A stretch of DNA of 64,000 bases from Candidatus Methanomassiliicoccus intestinalis Issoire-Mx1. Its GTDB lineage: Archaea > Thermoplasmatota > Thermoplasmata > Methanomassiliicoccales > Methanomassiliicoccaceae. Of this stretch, positions 17,107 to 25,697 are shown piece by piece. Position 1 is the stretch's first letter; each line of letters starts with the position of its first letter. Both the position numbers and the translations under genes were made by a program. The stretch is from positions 558,001 through 622,000 of the forward strand of contig NC_021353.1 in NCBI RefSeq assembly GCF_000404225.1. The letters are read 5' to 3'. The notes under the pieces were generated by a model. It was given only the letters and a program-made list of their open reading frames with translations, had not been told where the DNA came from and did no database searches.

Positions 17107-17542
17107 ACCTATTGGAACAACAAGAAAAACAAACCGTGATTGTTACCGAAGGAGTTCCGGTATGGGGCTTGCTATTGCGAGAAAATTGAAGTCTATGGGA
17201 ATGAATGTGGTCGTATTTGATATTCAAAATCCGCCTGATGGTTTTGAGTTTTATTGTGTAGATATTCGGGATGATACACAGATAAAAGAGGCATTGTTGC
17301 AAATTTCCAATGTATATATTCTCGTAAATAATGCCAAGGTGTATTTTGAAAAGTATTTGGAAGATACAACGAACGACGATATAGACAAGATGGTTGATAT
17401 TAATAAGATGTATTCTTTCAAAATCAGGCTATTTTTCTTTAATGTGAGAATCTCATCCTCATTAGCATATATACATTTAATCATGCCAATCCGTAATATT
17501 TACAAGTGTAGATTAAAGACGCACAAATGCCATGAAAAATAA
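17103..17542 (+). pseudogene. Broken short-chain dehydrogenase/reductase (SDR) gene
   Basis: From a GTG/TTG start near 17103-17112 the first frame reads a Rossmann start (TVIVT) and then loses register near 17148; the next frame continues with SSGMGLAIARKLKSMGMNVVVFD, so one base is missing inside the TGxxxGxG motif. The frame then reaches a VNNA-type motif and a DIDKMVDIN segment, after which homology stops near residue 110 where a 240-residue SDR should continue with its Ser/Tyr/Lys site. It is both frameshifted and truncated, so no active enzyme is expected. Confidence 0.65.
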
Positions 17543-17592
17543 ACCAGCCAGTGTTTCTTTGAATCCACACTGTGTAATTTAATGGTGAGCAA

Positions 17593-20500
17593 ATGAAAAA
17601 TAAGGTCAAGTTAATACTAGCTTCAGCTGTATTTGTTGCAGCTTTGATGCTACTCGTTCCATTGTCTCAAACAGACATGTCTGGGGGGGGGGGGGAATCT
17701 GAAAACAACGTTTCAGACTCAGTTGTTTTGAGCGATGATGACTCTAAAATAATTTACGTGAACGGTTCTTATCAAGATTCGGATTCGAATGATACTAATG
17801 AGAAATCATATAAAACAATACAAGAAGCTATTGACGCAGCATCTTCTGGAGATATGATATCTATTGCTGCTGGTACATATACTGAAAATCTTACAATAAA
17901 TAAGAAAATTATACTCTCAGGAGTTGCTGAAAGTTCTGACGGCTATTCAACACAAATAATCGGAAAGATCTCTGTGATGGTGGTTGATGCAGTAACTCTT
18001 GAAAATTTAAATCTAAGGTATACAAGTACGACCAATGATTTTCAGGCCGTAGTCGAACTCAATGCTGCTGGAAACCTGACAATTCAAAATGTAATTATAA
18101 CTCCTGACATACAGAGTAATGAAGATTATTGTTCTGGTGTACTAATATCTGAAAATAATCAGAATGCAAAATTAACAATCAATAATGCAACGATTCATGC
18201 AGATAAAGATGGTGGACGCGGCGTAGCAATAAGATCGCTTGGATCCACAACGAATATTTTTGATTCCACAATAACTGCAAATGGCGGGAAGTATGGATCT
18301 GCAATTCATATGAATACTCAGGATTCTGCCAATCCAGCTACATTAAATATCTCAAATTCAACGATTACTGCTCAAAAATATTATGGTATTTATCTACATA
18401 TGGGAACTTTCACTATAAATATAGACAACTCAAAAGTCTCTGGATTTGCAGCATTGTATCTTAAACCAGATTGTGTAAATTCTACTGTGAATATCTCCAA
18501 ATCTGAGCTTACCGGGATCATGCAATATGGTGGATATAGTAACAATTTTGGAACGATAGTATTTGAAGGACATAACAACACCATTAATATTAGTGATAAC
18601 TCCATTGTAACTAACAAGTATATTACAGGCGGAGAGTGCTGTGAGTATCTAGTATTATACAGTTCCAATGGAGCAAATGATAATTCAGTTATTGCAGATT
18701 CTACTGTAAAATTTACAAATGTTAATGTTGAAAAATCTCCTATTTGGATAAGCTACAATAGCAATTCGAATAATATCTCCGTCAATGGTGCCCAGTTTTT
18801 ATATGCTGATAATGGGTCCCTAAAATCTGCTCCAATTATCTTGAAAGATAAATCCGGACAGGTTAAAAATGCAGTATCAACGTTCACCTATACTCTGTAT
18901 TTGTTAGATAATGACGACATCATCGAAATCGCTGCAAACACAGAATATGAGTCTCTAGTTGTTCCAGGCATTAAAATATCCTTTTCAATTATTGGTAACA
19001 ATTCAACAATTAAGGGTCTTTCATTATCTGTTGCACAAAATAATACTGTAAATATTTCTATTTCCAAAGTTAATTTCATAGAAAAAGGTCTCGCCATATC
19101 TGGAGCAAACAATGTAACAATCACAGGTTGTAAATTCACAGACATTACCGAATCAGTAGTTGATGGTGATTCCACTCAAGTCAATGCAATCTATCTAGAG
19201 AATTGCACTGGAGATGTAATGATTGGCGGTGAAATGGAAGACGATAAGAATGCTATTGAAAATGTATCCTCATCAGATTCCAACCCATCGCCGCAGTATG
19301 GACGTGGAATTTTCATAAGCTATGGAGGTTCTGGTAAATCCTTGACCATTCAAAATAATTCCATTTCAGGCACAGCATACAATGCTCTGCAGCTTTCAAA
19401 CATTGAGTTTACAGAAATTACTATTTCAAACAATAAAATAAACAATTGGGATTCTGATAATGATGGTGTTGAAGACAAACCTGGTAGTTCTGACTTTTCC
19501 AAAGGACGTGCAATAAGGCTTAATGTCAATGAAGGCAACTCCACAAAACTTACTATTTCTGATAATAAATTTACAAAAACATATAATGCCGAAACATTGT
19601 ATGATGACTATAACATCATAAAAATCTCTGATGCAGATGCAGAATTCACAAACAACATTTTAGTCTTATCAGGATTGAATGATACAAAGAATAATCCAGA
19701 CTTATTTATGACTGGTACAAATAATGAAGATAAATATATTGCAATCTTCAATCCAACTGATGGATACTTCAAAGACTCATCAGAAACGAATGAGTTACTT
19801 TACTCAATCGTTGCTGAGAATGGTATAGTTGATGAACCGACATCTCCTTCAAGATTGGGATCATACTCATTCGCAGGATGGTATACTGATGAATCCCTCA
19901 CTGATAAATGGGACTTTGATACCACGATAAATGGAGACATGACTCTCTACGCTAAATGGACATACATAGGGGGAAGCGGAGGATACCCCGTCAATCCACC
20001 TGTAACTCCTGATACACCGGAAGAACCTATCATACCTGACAGCAGCGGAAACGCAGAAATTAAGGTAGATGACAAGAAAGCAGATGAATTAGTTCATGAA
20101 ACAGTCGCATCAGGCTCAAACACGCTTAGCATAGTTGATAAAGACAATGTAGAAGGAACAGTAACATCTGTATCAATATCTGTTTCAGATTTAGAAACAA
20201 TTTCAAAGAAGATTGAAAACAATAACAACATTGATTCAATTTCAATAGCAACTTCAGAAGGAGAAGTAATTATTGAAAAAGAAGTTCTTGCAGAAATATT
20301 AGAAAATAATTCAGAAGCAGACACGTTGATCATTGAAGTAAACAATGCAGAGAACAAATTAACAGAAGAACAAAAGAAAGTCGTAGGAGACAACCCTGTA
20401 TATGACATCAATCTCCGCTTAGGAGACAAGTATGTTACAAGCTTCAACGGTAAATCAATTACTGTATCAATACCTTATGAACTCAAAGAGGGAGAAGATC

Positions 20501-20769
20501 AAAACAACTTGATTGTTTATTATCTCAAAGATGACGGTTCAATCGAAAAAATGAACTGTTCATATAAAGACAATCAGGTATCGTTTGAAACAAATCACCT
20601 TTCAAAGTTCATAATCGTCTATGAAGCTCAGGAACCAATAGTTCCAGACAACCCTGATGACAAGAATGATGACAATAACAGCGACAATACTGTTTATTAC
20701 ATAATCGCAGCAGTAATAATTATTCTCATCATCATCGCTTTAGCATATTACTTCATGAAGAAGAAGTGA
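17593..20769 (+). CDS. Large surface beta-helix adhesin-like protein, G-tract in frame
   Basis: A 1058-residue secreted, cell-anchored protein. It has an N-terminal signal peptide (Lys-rich start, hydrophobic residues 7-24), a glycine run at 31-34 encoded by 13 consecutive Gs, a long Asn/Ser/Thr-rich parallel beta-helix region (about 50-740), an InlB B-repeat-like domain (FAGWYTDESLTDKWDF, about 755-795), a Pro/Thr linker (PPVTPDTPEEP), a conserved C-terminal domain (about 815-1015) and a final transmembrane helix followed by KKK. GGTGAGCAA precedes the ATG. The C-terminal half is closely similar to the gene at 54890-58961. Binding to host or other cells is inferred. The G tract can switch the frame, so expression may vary between cells. 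Confidence 0.8.
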   Translation: MKNKVKLILASAVFVAALMLLVPLSQTDMSGGGGESENNVSDSVVLSDDDSKIIYVNGSYQDSDSNDTNEKSYKTIQEAIDAASSGDMISIAAGTYTENLTINKKIILSGVAESSDGYSTQIIGKISVMVVDAVTLENLNLRYTSTTNDFQAVVELNAAGNLTIQNVIITPDIQSNEDYCSGVLISENNQNAKLTINNATIHADKDGGRGVAIRSLGSTTNIFDSTITANGGKYGSAIHMNTQDSANPATLNISNSTITAQKYYGIYLHMGTFTINIDNSKVSGFAALYLKPDCVNSTVNISKSELTGIMQYGGYSNNFGTIVFEGHNNTINISDNSIVTNKYITGGECCEYLVLYSSNGANDNSVIADSTVKFTNVNVEKSPIWISYNSNSNNISVNGAQFLYADNGSLKSAPIILKDKSGQVKNAVSTFTYTLYLLDNDDIIEIAANTEYESLVVPGIKISFSIIGNNSTIKGLSLSVAQNNTVNISISKVNFIEKGLAISGANNVTITGCKFTDITESVVDGDSTQVNAIYLENCTGDVMIGGEMEDDKNAIENVSSSDSNPSPQYGRGIFISYGGSGKSLTIQNNSISGTAYNALQLSNIEFTEITISNNKINNWDSDNDGVEDKPGSSDFSKGRAIRLNVNEGNSTKLTISDNKFTKTYNAETLYDDYNIIKISDADAEFTNNILVLSGLNDTKNNPDLFMTGTNNEDKYIAIFNPTDGYFKDSSETNELLYSIVAENGIVDEPTSPSRLGSYSFAGWYTDESLTDKWDFDTTINGDMTLYAKWTYIGGSGGYPVNPPVTPDTPEEPIIPDSSGNAEIKVDDKKADELVHETVASGSNTLSIVDKDNVEGTVTSVSISVSDLETISKKIENNNNIDSISIATSEGEVIIEKEVLAEILENNSEADTLIIEVNNAENKLTEEQKKVVGDNPVYDINLRLGDKYVTSFNGKSITVSIPYELKEGEDQNNLIVYYLKDDGSIEKMNCSYKDNQVSFETNHLSKFIIVYEAQEPIVPDNPDDKNDDNNSDNTVYYIIAAVIIILIIIALAYYFMKKK
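17683..17695 (+). repeat. Poly-G tract (13 G) behind the signal peptide
   Basis: Thirteen Gs in a row, coding for four glycines plus the first base of the next Glu codon. The downstream frame is open only if the tract length is 1 modulo 3 (10, 13, 16). A mononucleotide run of this length inside a gene with A/T-rich codons is exceptional and is prone to slippage. Confidence 0.9.
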
Positions 20770-20793
20770 TGATAAGTGTAAAACCAAACTAAC

Positions 20794-20818
20794 TTACTGA
20801 ACGCGAAAGCGTCAGTAA
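20794..20818 (+). terminator. Hairpin terminator after the first surface protein
   Basis: Arms TTACTGA and TCAGTAA plus CGC/GCG with a bulged A close a GAAA tetraloop; a T-rich tail follows. The same element is found after the second surface-protein gene (58983-59007). Confidence 0.7.
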
Positions 20819-20921
20819 ACTTCTTTCTTATTTTATTTTTGAAAATTTTTCTTAATATAGACTCAATTCAAAATGTGTTAAAAACTAGACTCATAGTTTT
20901 ACTTCCAAAATAAGTAAAACA

Positions 20922-21335
20922 TCAATTCTTCATTTTTTCCTGACACTCGCTGCATTTTTTGTCGTGAATGGAAATAATGCCGCCGCATTTTGAGCAAGTA
21001 TAATTTTCTTTCTGCTGTTCCATGAATTCTTTTAAATTATGTTTATGTACAAACTCGCTATTTTCAATCAGGCTTGCTTGATATCTTGTGTTATAACTTT
21101 TTTCGAGATATTTTATTTGTTTACAAGGAAAATCTAAACACTCATAGCAGTAATCTAACCCTTTGGATTGAACACAGTCTTTAATCTTGCATTTACGGCA
21201 GTGTTCCGGTTTTTCAGCATCGCTATTCAAACAACCATTGCAGGGCTTTTTGTGATAGCAGTGCTTATAGCAGACTTTGCAATTCATTCCGCATGGAGCG
21301 AACATGATCTCCTCAATGCTTTCCGGCATCTTCAT
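20922..21335 (-). CDS. DUF3795-type cysteine-rich protein
   Basis: A 137-residue cysteine-rich protein. The N-terminal APCGMNCKVC motif, CNGCLN, HCRKCKIKDC and DYCYECLDFPC pattern matches DUF3795 proteins, which are thought to bind zinc or an iron-sulphur cluster; their function is unknown. The last 25 residues add a zinc-ribbon-like CSKCGG...CSEC pair. It lies 22 bases downstream of mtaB on the same strand and could be co-transcribed with mtaCB, but a role in methanol metabolism is not established. Confidence 0.65.
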   Translation of the reverse strand: MKMPESIEEIMFAPCGMNCKVCYKHCYHKKPCNGCLNSDAEKPEHCRKCKIKDCVQSKGLDYCYECLDFPCKQIKYLEKSYNTRYQASLIENSEFVHKHNLKEFMEQQKENYTCSKCGGIISIHDKKCSECQEKMKN

Positions 21336-21356
21336 TGATTGTTTCTCCGTGCTGCA

Positions 21357-22766
21357 TCAGTAGTAGAGATCATAGTTCTTAGGATTGAATTTAGGTACAT
21401 CTTTGTAAACCGAAAGACATTGATCCACGAATTTCCCCTCTTCGTCAGGAAGAGCGCTGAGGTCGGTAATTATCTTTCTCAGCATATCCTGTTCATGTTT
21501 AGACAATTTCAGTCTTCCGAATTTACTTTCATCTTCAATCAATTTAGCAGCAGTCATCGCAGCAGCCTTAGCTCTCATGTATATGTCGCTGCCATATTCT
21601 ACAATGGCCTGCCCAATCTTGTATGCATTATCATATGCTAAGATGAAAGCTTCTGGGCTTCTGTATCTGTCCGTTGCCATATACAGATCACGGAGAAGAC
21701 GATCTTGTTTCAGCTGCTTTGCGGTATTCATGAGCGCAGCTTCATACCCAATATTTCCCAGCCAGCATTGAACAGAAGAGCCGCCGAATTCAGGGTGGTA
21801 TTCTACAGACTCATTGGACCACAGATCACAGACCTGAGCGATTAAATTGCCCATTAAATCCATGTGAGCACAGTGTGAGTTCTTACCTTCTTGAGATGTG
21901 GGCTTACCAGAGATTGCTTTGACAATCGGGCCTTCGTATCCGCAGTCTTTGTCTGGTCCGGTAGCACCGGCTTCCCACGCTACTAAAGTGCGTGTAGCGG
22001 CAATAGCTCTAGTTACTGCAGAAAATGTCCTGGGGATTTCTTTATCCATATAGCCGCCTGCCAGGAACATCGCCGTGTTAGCTCCGGCGCAGCATGTGTC
22101 TCCGCCGGCTCTGATCCTATTCTTCTTAGCAATGTGAACGATTTGTGGCCAGAGCCATTCCATATCTATTGAACCAAGGTAACCTATACCGAAAAGCCAC
22201 CCTCTGATATCCTGTCTTAAAAGAGAATAATCTGCAAGTTCCTTTCCGCCTATGGATTCAATTGACAGCAGATCCGCACCATTTTCTGCGGCTACATGGC
22301 ATGAATCAATGATTTTCTGAGGGTAAGAATGCTTTTGATCCATTTCTTCTCTCAACCCTAGCTCGGCCATCCTCGGGTCTGCAATCGTATGCCTGATAGA
22401 AAGCGCGATATCATACTGATCATGATATTTCTGCATCAGTTCTTTCTGGCCGGAGACTATCGGTTTTGCATAATGCTCAACGTCATTAGTCATGTGTGAG
22501 ATATGCTCATTTTCCAATTGCACTGCTGGAAATCCCAGAGTTATAGCTCTGTCTAGAACATCTCTCGTGATATAATCAACAAACTCTCTTCTCAGGCTCT
22601 CTGGGGTCTTTTCGCTGCCGACGCGGGGAGCAAATTTAATCTCTGGTACAACGACTCCTGCTCCGATAACCTGTCCCAGCCCATATGATACTGGATACTT
22701 AGCTTCTCCAAAAACCATATCGTCTGGAGATGTATACTCCATCCGGGTGTAACGCTTCAAAGACAT
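21357..22766 (-). CDS. mtaB: Methanol:corrinoid methyltransferase, MtaB
   Basis: A 469-residue zinc enzyme that splits methanol and moves its methyl group to the corrinoid of MtaC, the first step of methanogenesis from methanol. The zinc-ligand region AGGDTCCAGANTAMF (about residue 225) and the long conserved WPQIVHIAKKNRIRAGG segment are characteristic. No in-frame amber codon is involved, as expected for MtaB in contrast to methylamine methyltransferases. The ATG at 22766 has GGGGTGA five bases upstream; a GTG at 22775 overlapping the mtaC stop is the alternative. It is translated after mtaC in one operon. Confidence 0.95.
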   Translation of the reverse strand: MSLKRYTRMEYTSPDDMVFGEAKYPVSYGLGQVIGAGVVVPEIKFAPRVGSEKTPESLRREFVDYITRDVLDRAITLGFPAVQLENEHISHMTNDVEHYAKPIVSGQKELMQKYHDQYDIALSIRHTIADPRMAELGLREEMDQKHSYPQKIIDSCHVAAENGADLLSIESIGGKELADYSLLRQDIRGWLFGIGYLGSIDMEWLWPQIVHIAKKNRIRAGGDTCCAGANTAMFLAGGYMDKEIPRTFSAVTRAIAATRTLVAWEAGATGPDKDCGYEGPIVKAISGKPTSQEGKNSHCAHMDLMGNLIAQVCDLWSNESVEYHPEFGGSSVQCWLGNIGYEAALMNTAKQLKQDRLLRDLYMATDRYRSPEAFILAYDNAYKIGQAIVEYGSDIYMRAKAAAMTAAKLIEDESKFGRLKLSKHEQDMLRKIITDLSALPDEEGKFVDQCLSVYKDVPKFNPKNYDLYY

Positions 22767-22767
22767 C

Positions 22768-23430
22768 TCATTCACCCCTCATTTTGCTGTTTTTGGTAAT
22801 TATGCGGTCCCAGTTGGATCTGATTTTTTTCCAGTCCCATCCTTCTGTTACAATTCTGTTTGCAAGATCTGGACCATCAGCAGCTTTGACGCAGTATATC
22901 CCCATCGGAAACGACTCTACATAATCCCTGTTGACTGCACCTCCAGCACACATGAACGGTATTTCCATACCCTTTTCATAAAGTTTTGAAGCAATCTTGG
23001 GAAAGGCTGACATGGTTGTGGTCATAAGAGCTGTGCCGGTGACTATGTCGGGCTTCTCTTTTTCTACAGCATTAACGACATCCTGCATCAGTACATCTCT
23101 TCCTAGATCTATTATTGAATATCCATTTGATTTCAAAAGTACAGCAGCAATATTCTTGCCGATATCATGAGGATCTCCCTCAGCCACATGCATCACGATT
23201 TTACCTTTAGTCTCTCGTTCTTTGGTTAAATGAGACTCGCACATCTTCAGACCGCGATCCATAAGATCAGCGGCCATCATTACATGTGGGAAGTAATATA
23301 TTCCCCGGCCGTAAAGTTCGCTGACAATCTCCATACCTTTGATCAAGCCCTGTTCGATAACTTCTTCAGGGCTGAAAACTTCCATGGCAGAAGTAACATC
23401 CTCCGAGATGTCTTTATAGCGCATGAACAC
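22768..23430 (-). CDS. mtaC: Methanol corrinoid protein MtaC (N-terminus uncertain)
   Basis: The cobalamin-binding subunit that accepts the methyl group from MtaB and hands it to MtaA. The corrinoid motif GDPHDIGKN puts the cobalt-ligand histidine at residue 88 counted from the GTG at 23430. Homologous protein continues upstream in the same frame for about 50 codons (YDLDLESQEDPEELVYRLV and others), giving the N-terminal helical bundle usual for a 255-275-residue MtaC. That extension has no ATG, GTG or TTG start; an ATG at 23590 reaches it only if one base of a 5-G run (23579-23583) is removed. So either the start codon is unusual (ATA/ATT) or the gene is shifted at the G run. Confidence 0.9.
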   Translation of the reverse strand: MFMRYKDISEDVTSAMEVFSPEEVIEQGLIKGMEIVSELYGRGIYYFPHVMMAADLMDRGLKMCESHLTKERETKGKIVMHVAEGDPHDIGKNIAAVLLKSNGYSIIDLGRDVLMQDVVNAVEKEKPDIVTGTALMTTTMSAFPKIASKLYEKGMEIPFMCAGGAVNRDYVESFPMGIYCVKAADGPDLANRIVTEGWDWKKIRSNWDRIITKNSKMRGE

Positions 23431-23659
23431 GATATCTTCGCTTACTTTTCTGAGATGGGTTTCTTCAGGAACCAGCCTGTATACAAGTTCTTCTGGATCT
23501 TCTTGAGATTCTAAATCCAGATCATATCTTTTAAAAATCCTGTTATAGTTAATATTTTTAAGATCTATCGTGTCAAGTCCCCCGTGCCATCAAGAGTTAG
23601 ATTTGAGATGGATACATTTCGAAAATTTCAATCTTCGCACGTCCTTGTTAAATCGTGTA

Positions 23660-23669
23660 GGGGGGGGGG
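23660..23669 (+). repeat. Poly-G tract (10 G) between mtaC and radA
   Basis: Ten Gs on the plus strand (ten Cs in the mtaC direction) in the divergent intergenic region, 25 bases from a shared TATA-like box. The 3' Gs also form one arm of a hairpin with TACCCCC at 23680-23686. Confidence 0.85.
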
Positions 23670-23686
23670 TACTTTCACCTACCCCC
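23665..23686. promoter_or_regulatory. Hairpin overlapping the poly-G tract in the mtaCB/radA control region
   Basis: GGGGGTA (23665-23671) and TACCCCC (23680-23686) form a perfect 7-bp stem with an 8-base loop. In the mtaC direction it lies about where transcription from the TATA box at 23695-23702 should begin, so it could be an operator or part of the leader. Confidence 0.4.
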
Positions 23687-23694
23687 AAAATAAG

Positions 23695-23702
23695 TTTATA
23701 AA
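23695..23702. promoter_or_regulatory. Palindromic TATA box, probably serving radA (and perhaps mtaC)
   Basis: TTTATAAA lies 33 bases before the radA ATG, giving a start of transcription just upstream of the ribosome site. Being palindromic, it could also direct transcription towards mtaC. Confidence 0.5.
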
Positions 23703-23734
23703 CTAACTATGAGCTTACAAACTTGAGGTATAAA

Positions 23735-24676
23735 ATGACCGGAAACACCATAGAAGAGTTGCCTGGAGTTGGACCTGCAACTGCGGAAAAATTGCGTGAC
23801 GCCGGCTATAGCGATTTAATGGCTATCGCGGTAGAGTCCCCAAAGGTCCTGGCAGAATTAGTGGAGATCGGAGAAAGCACAGCTACAAAGATCATTGCAT
23901 CTGCAAAACAGATGGCTGATGTAGGCGGATTTGAAACCGGAGACATCATTCTGGAACGCAGAAAAGGCATAAACCGGCTGAGCTCAGGTTCCAAGGCCTT
24001 TGATGAATTGATGGGCGGAGGGCTTGAAAGTCAGTCGATCATCGAATTCTTTGGAGAATTCGGAAGTGGAAAAACACAGATCTGCTTCCAGTTGGCTGTA
24101 AATGCTACAAGGCCTGTTGAAGAAGGCGGATTAAACGGAGATGTTTTCATTATAGACACTGAAAACACATTCAGGCCGGAGCGTATCGTTCAGATGGCTG
24201 TTGCCCTGGATCTGGATCCAGAAGAGGTCCTGAAAAAGATACATGTGGCGCGCGCGTTCAATTCTCACCATCAAATGCTTTTGGTGGAAAAAGCCAACGA
24301 GCTGGCTCATGAGATGAATGTTAAACTGCTGATTGTAGATTCTCTGACAGCACACTTCCGTGCAGAATATGTGGGACGCGGATCACTGGCTGAAAGGCAG
24401 CAGAATCTAAACAAGCATATGCACGACCTTCTGAGATTTGCAGACCTCCATAACGCAGTGATTGCAGTAACAAATCAGGTATCTTCAAAGCCGGACGCGT
24501 TCTTCGGGGATCCTACAAGGCCAATCGGAGGTCATATTGTAGGCCACGCTGCTACATACCGTTTATATCTTCGTAAGAGCAAAGGCGGAAAACGTATCGC
24601 AAGATTGATAGACTCTCCGAACCTCCCCGAAGCGGAGGCAGTTATAACTGTTAGCGAAGAGGGAGTTAGAGACTAA
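23735..24676 (+). CDS. radA: DNA repair and recombination protein RadA
   Basis: The archaeal RecA/Rad51 recombinase (313 residues from the ATG at 23735). An N-terminal helix-hairpin-helix domain (ELPGVGPATAEKL) is followed by the ATPase core with Walker A GEFGSGKTQ and Walker B LLIVDSLTAHFR, and an ATNQV-like L2 region (AVTNQVSSKPDAFFGDP). It forms filaments on single-stranded DNA for strand exchange. GAGGT stands before the ATG; a TTG 12 bases upstream is the alternative. The trmG10-like gene follows after 4 bases, so the two are co-transcribed. Confidence 0.96.
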   Translation: MTGNTIEELPGVGPATAEKLRDAGYSDLMAIAVESPKVLAELVEIGESTATKIIASAKQMADVGGFETGDIILERRKGINRLSSGSKAFDELMGGGLESQSIIEFFGEFGSGKTQICFQLAVNATRPVEEGGLNGDVFIIDTENTFRPERIVQMAVALDLDPEEVLKKIHVARAFNSHHQMLLVEKANELAHEMNVKLLIVDSLTAHFRAEYVGRGSLAERQQNLNKHMHDLLRFADLHNAVIAVTNQVSSKPDAFFGDPTRPIGGHIVGHAATYRLYLRKSKGGKRIARLIDSPNLPEAEAVITVSEEGVRD

Positions 24677-24680
24677 ACCA

Positions 24681-25697
24681 ATGGAGCCTCATAGAGGCCT
24701 CATTCCTTATTTTTTTGAATTATCGGGAGAACACGACACTTTTCCGGCAGCAGAAGCTGTTGCTCTCTGTAAATCTGAAACTGATGAGTCACACTTAGTC
24801 ACTTCTGGAGAAGGTTATGCAGTAATTGCATTCAGGCCTGAATTTTTAAACAATATTTGTGAAAGAGTGGCATTGACTAGGCGCATCGGCAGGTATCTTG
24901 GATCATGCCGCTTGGAAGATGCAGAAGAATTCGCATCAATGCTGGAGATTCCCGAAGGAACTTTTGCCGTGAGGGCTAAAAAATTCGGGCAGTCTATGTG
25001 TGAAGTCAATGCTGCAGCTTTAAGTGCAGCTATCGGCGCAAGCATGAAAAAAGGCTGTAAAGTAGATCTAAAAAATCCTGATGTAGAGTTGAGGGTGCTG
25101 CTGTCATCCGGCCTCCATTTTTATATTTCTGAACGTGAGATAGACAGAGCTGTTTTTGAAGACAGAAGAGTGGCAAAAAGGCCTTTCTTTTCGCCTATTT
25201 CTCTCCATCCCAGATATGCCAGGGCACTCATCAATCTCACTGGAATAAAAAAAGGAGAGACCCTGTTGGATCCTTTTTGCGGCACTGGTGGGATTTTACT
25301 AGAGGCGGCTTCCATGGGTATAAAGGCTGCCGGCTCTGACATTGATCCATTGATGGTAGATGGTTGTATCGAGAATCTTCAGTATTTTGGATTTGATGCT
25401 GATGTGCAGGTCTCAGACATTGGGAGCGTTCCTGAAATGTTTTCAAACATTACTACAGTCGTCACAGACCCGCCGTACGGTCGTTCTACGAGCACAAGGA
25501 ATGAAGAGCTCACATCTCTGTATGATCGTGCTTTAAAATCAGTCTCTGACATACTCTCAGATGGGAAGCTCTGTGGAATTGTACTTCCTCGCGAATGTCC
25601 AGAATGTAGATATTCTTTAGAGATATGTGAAAGCCACTTCCAAAGGGTGCACAGATCTCTTACAAGACATTATTATATCCTCAGGAAGCGAGATTGA
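24681..25697 (+). CDS. tRNA (guanine(10)-N2)-methyltransferase, archaeal Trm-G10 type
   Basis: A 338-residue protein with an N-terminal THUMP-like RNA-binding half and a C-terminal SAM-dependent methyltransferase. The SAM motif DPFCGTGGILLEA is at about residue 196 and the catalytic TDPPYG at about residue 262, as in N2-guanine RNA methylases. Length and architecture fit the archaeal enzyme that makes N2,N2-dimethylguanosine at position 10 of tRNA. It is coupled to radA and its 3' end overlaps the convergent protease gene by 17 bases. Confidence 0.85.
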   Translation: MEPHRGLIPYFFELSGEHDTFPAAEAVALCKSETDESHLVTSGEGYAVIAFRPEFLNNICERVALTRRIGRYLGSCRLEDAEEFASMLEIPEGTFAVRAKKFGQSMCEVNAAALSAAIGASMKKGCKVDLKNPDVELRVLLSSGLHFYISEREIDRAVFEDRRVAKRPFFSPISLHPRYARALINLTGIKKGETLLDPFCGTGGILLEAASMGIKAAGSDIDPLMVDGCIENLQYFGFDADVQVSDIGSVPEMFSNITTVVTDPPYGRSTSTRNEELTSLYDRALKSVSDILSDGKLCGIVLPRECPECRYSLEICESHFQRVHRSLTRHYYILRKRD

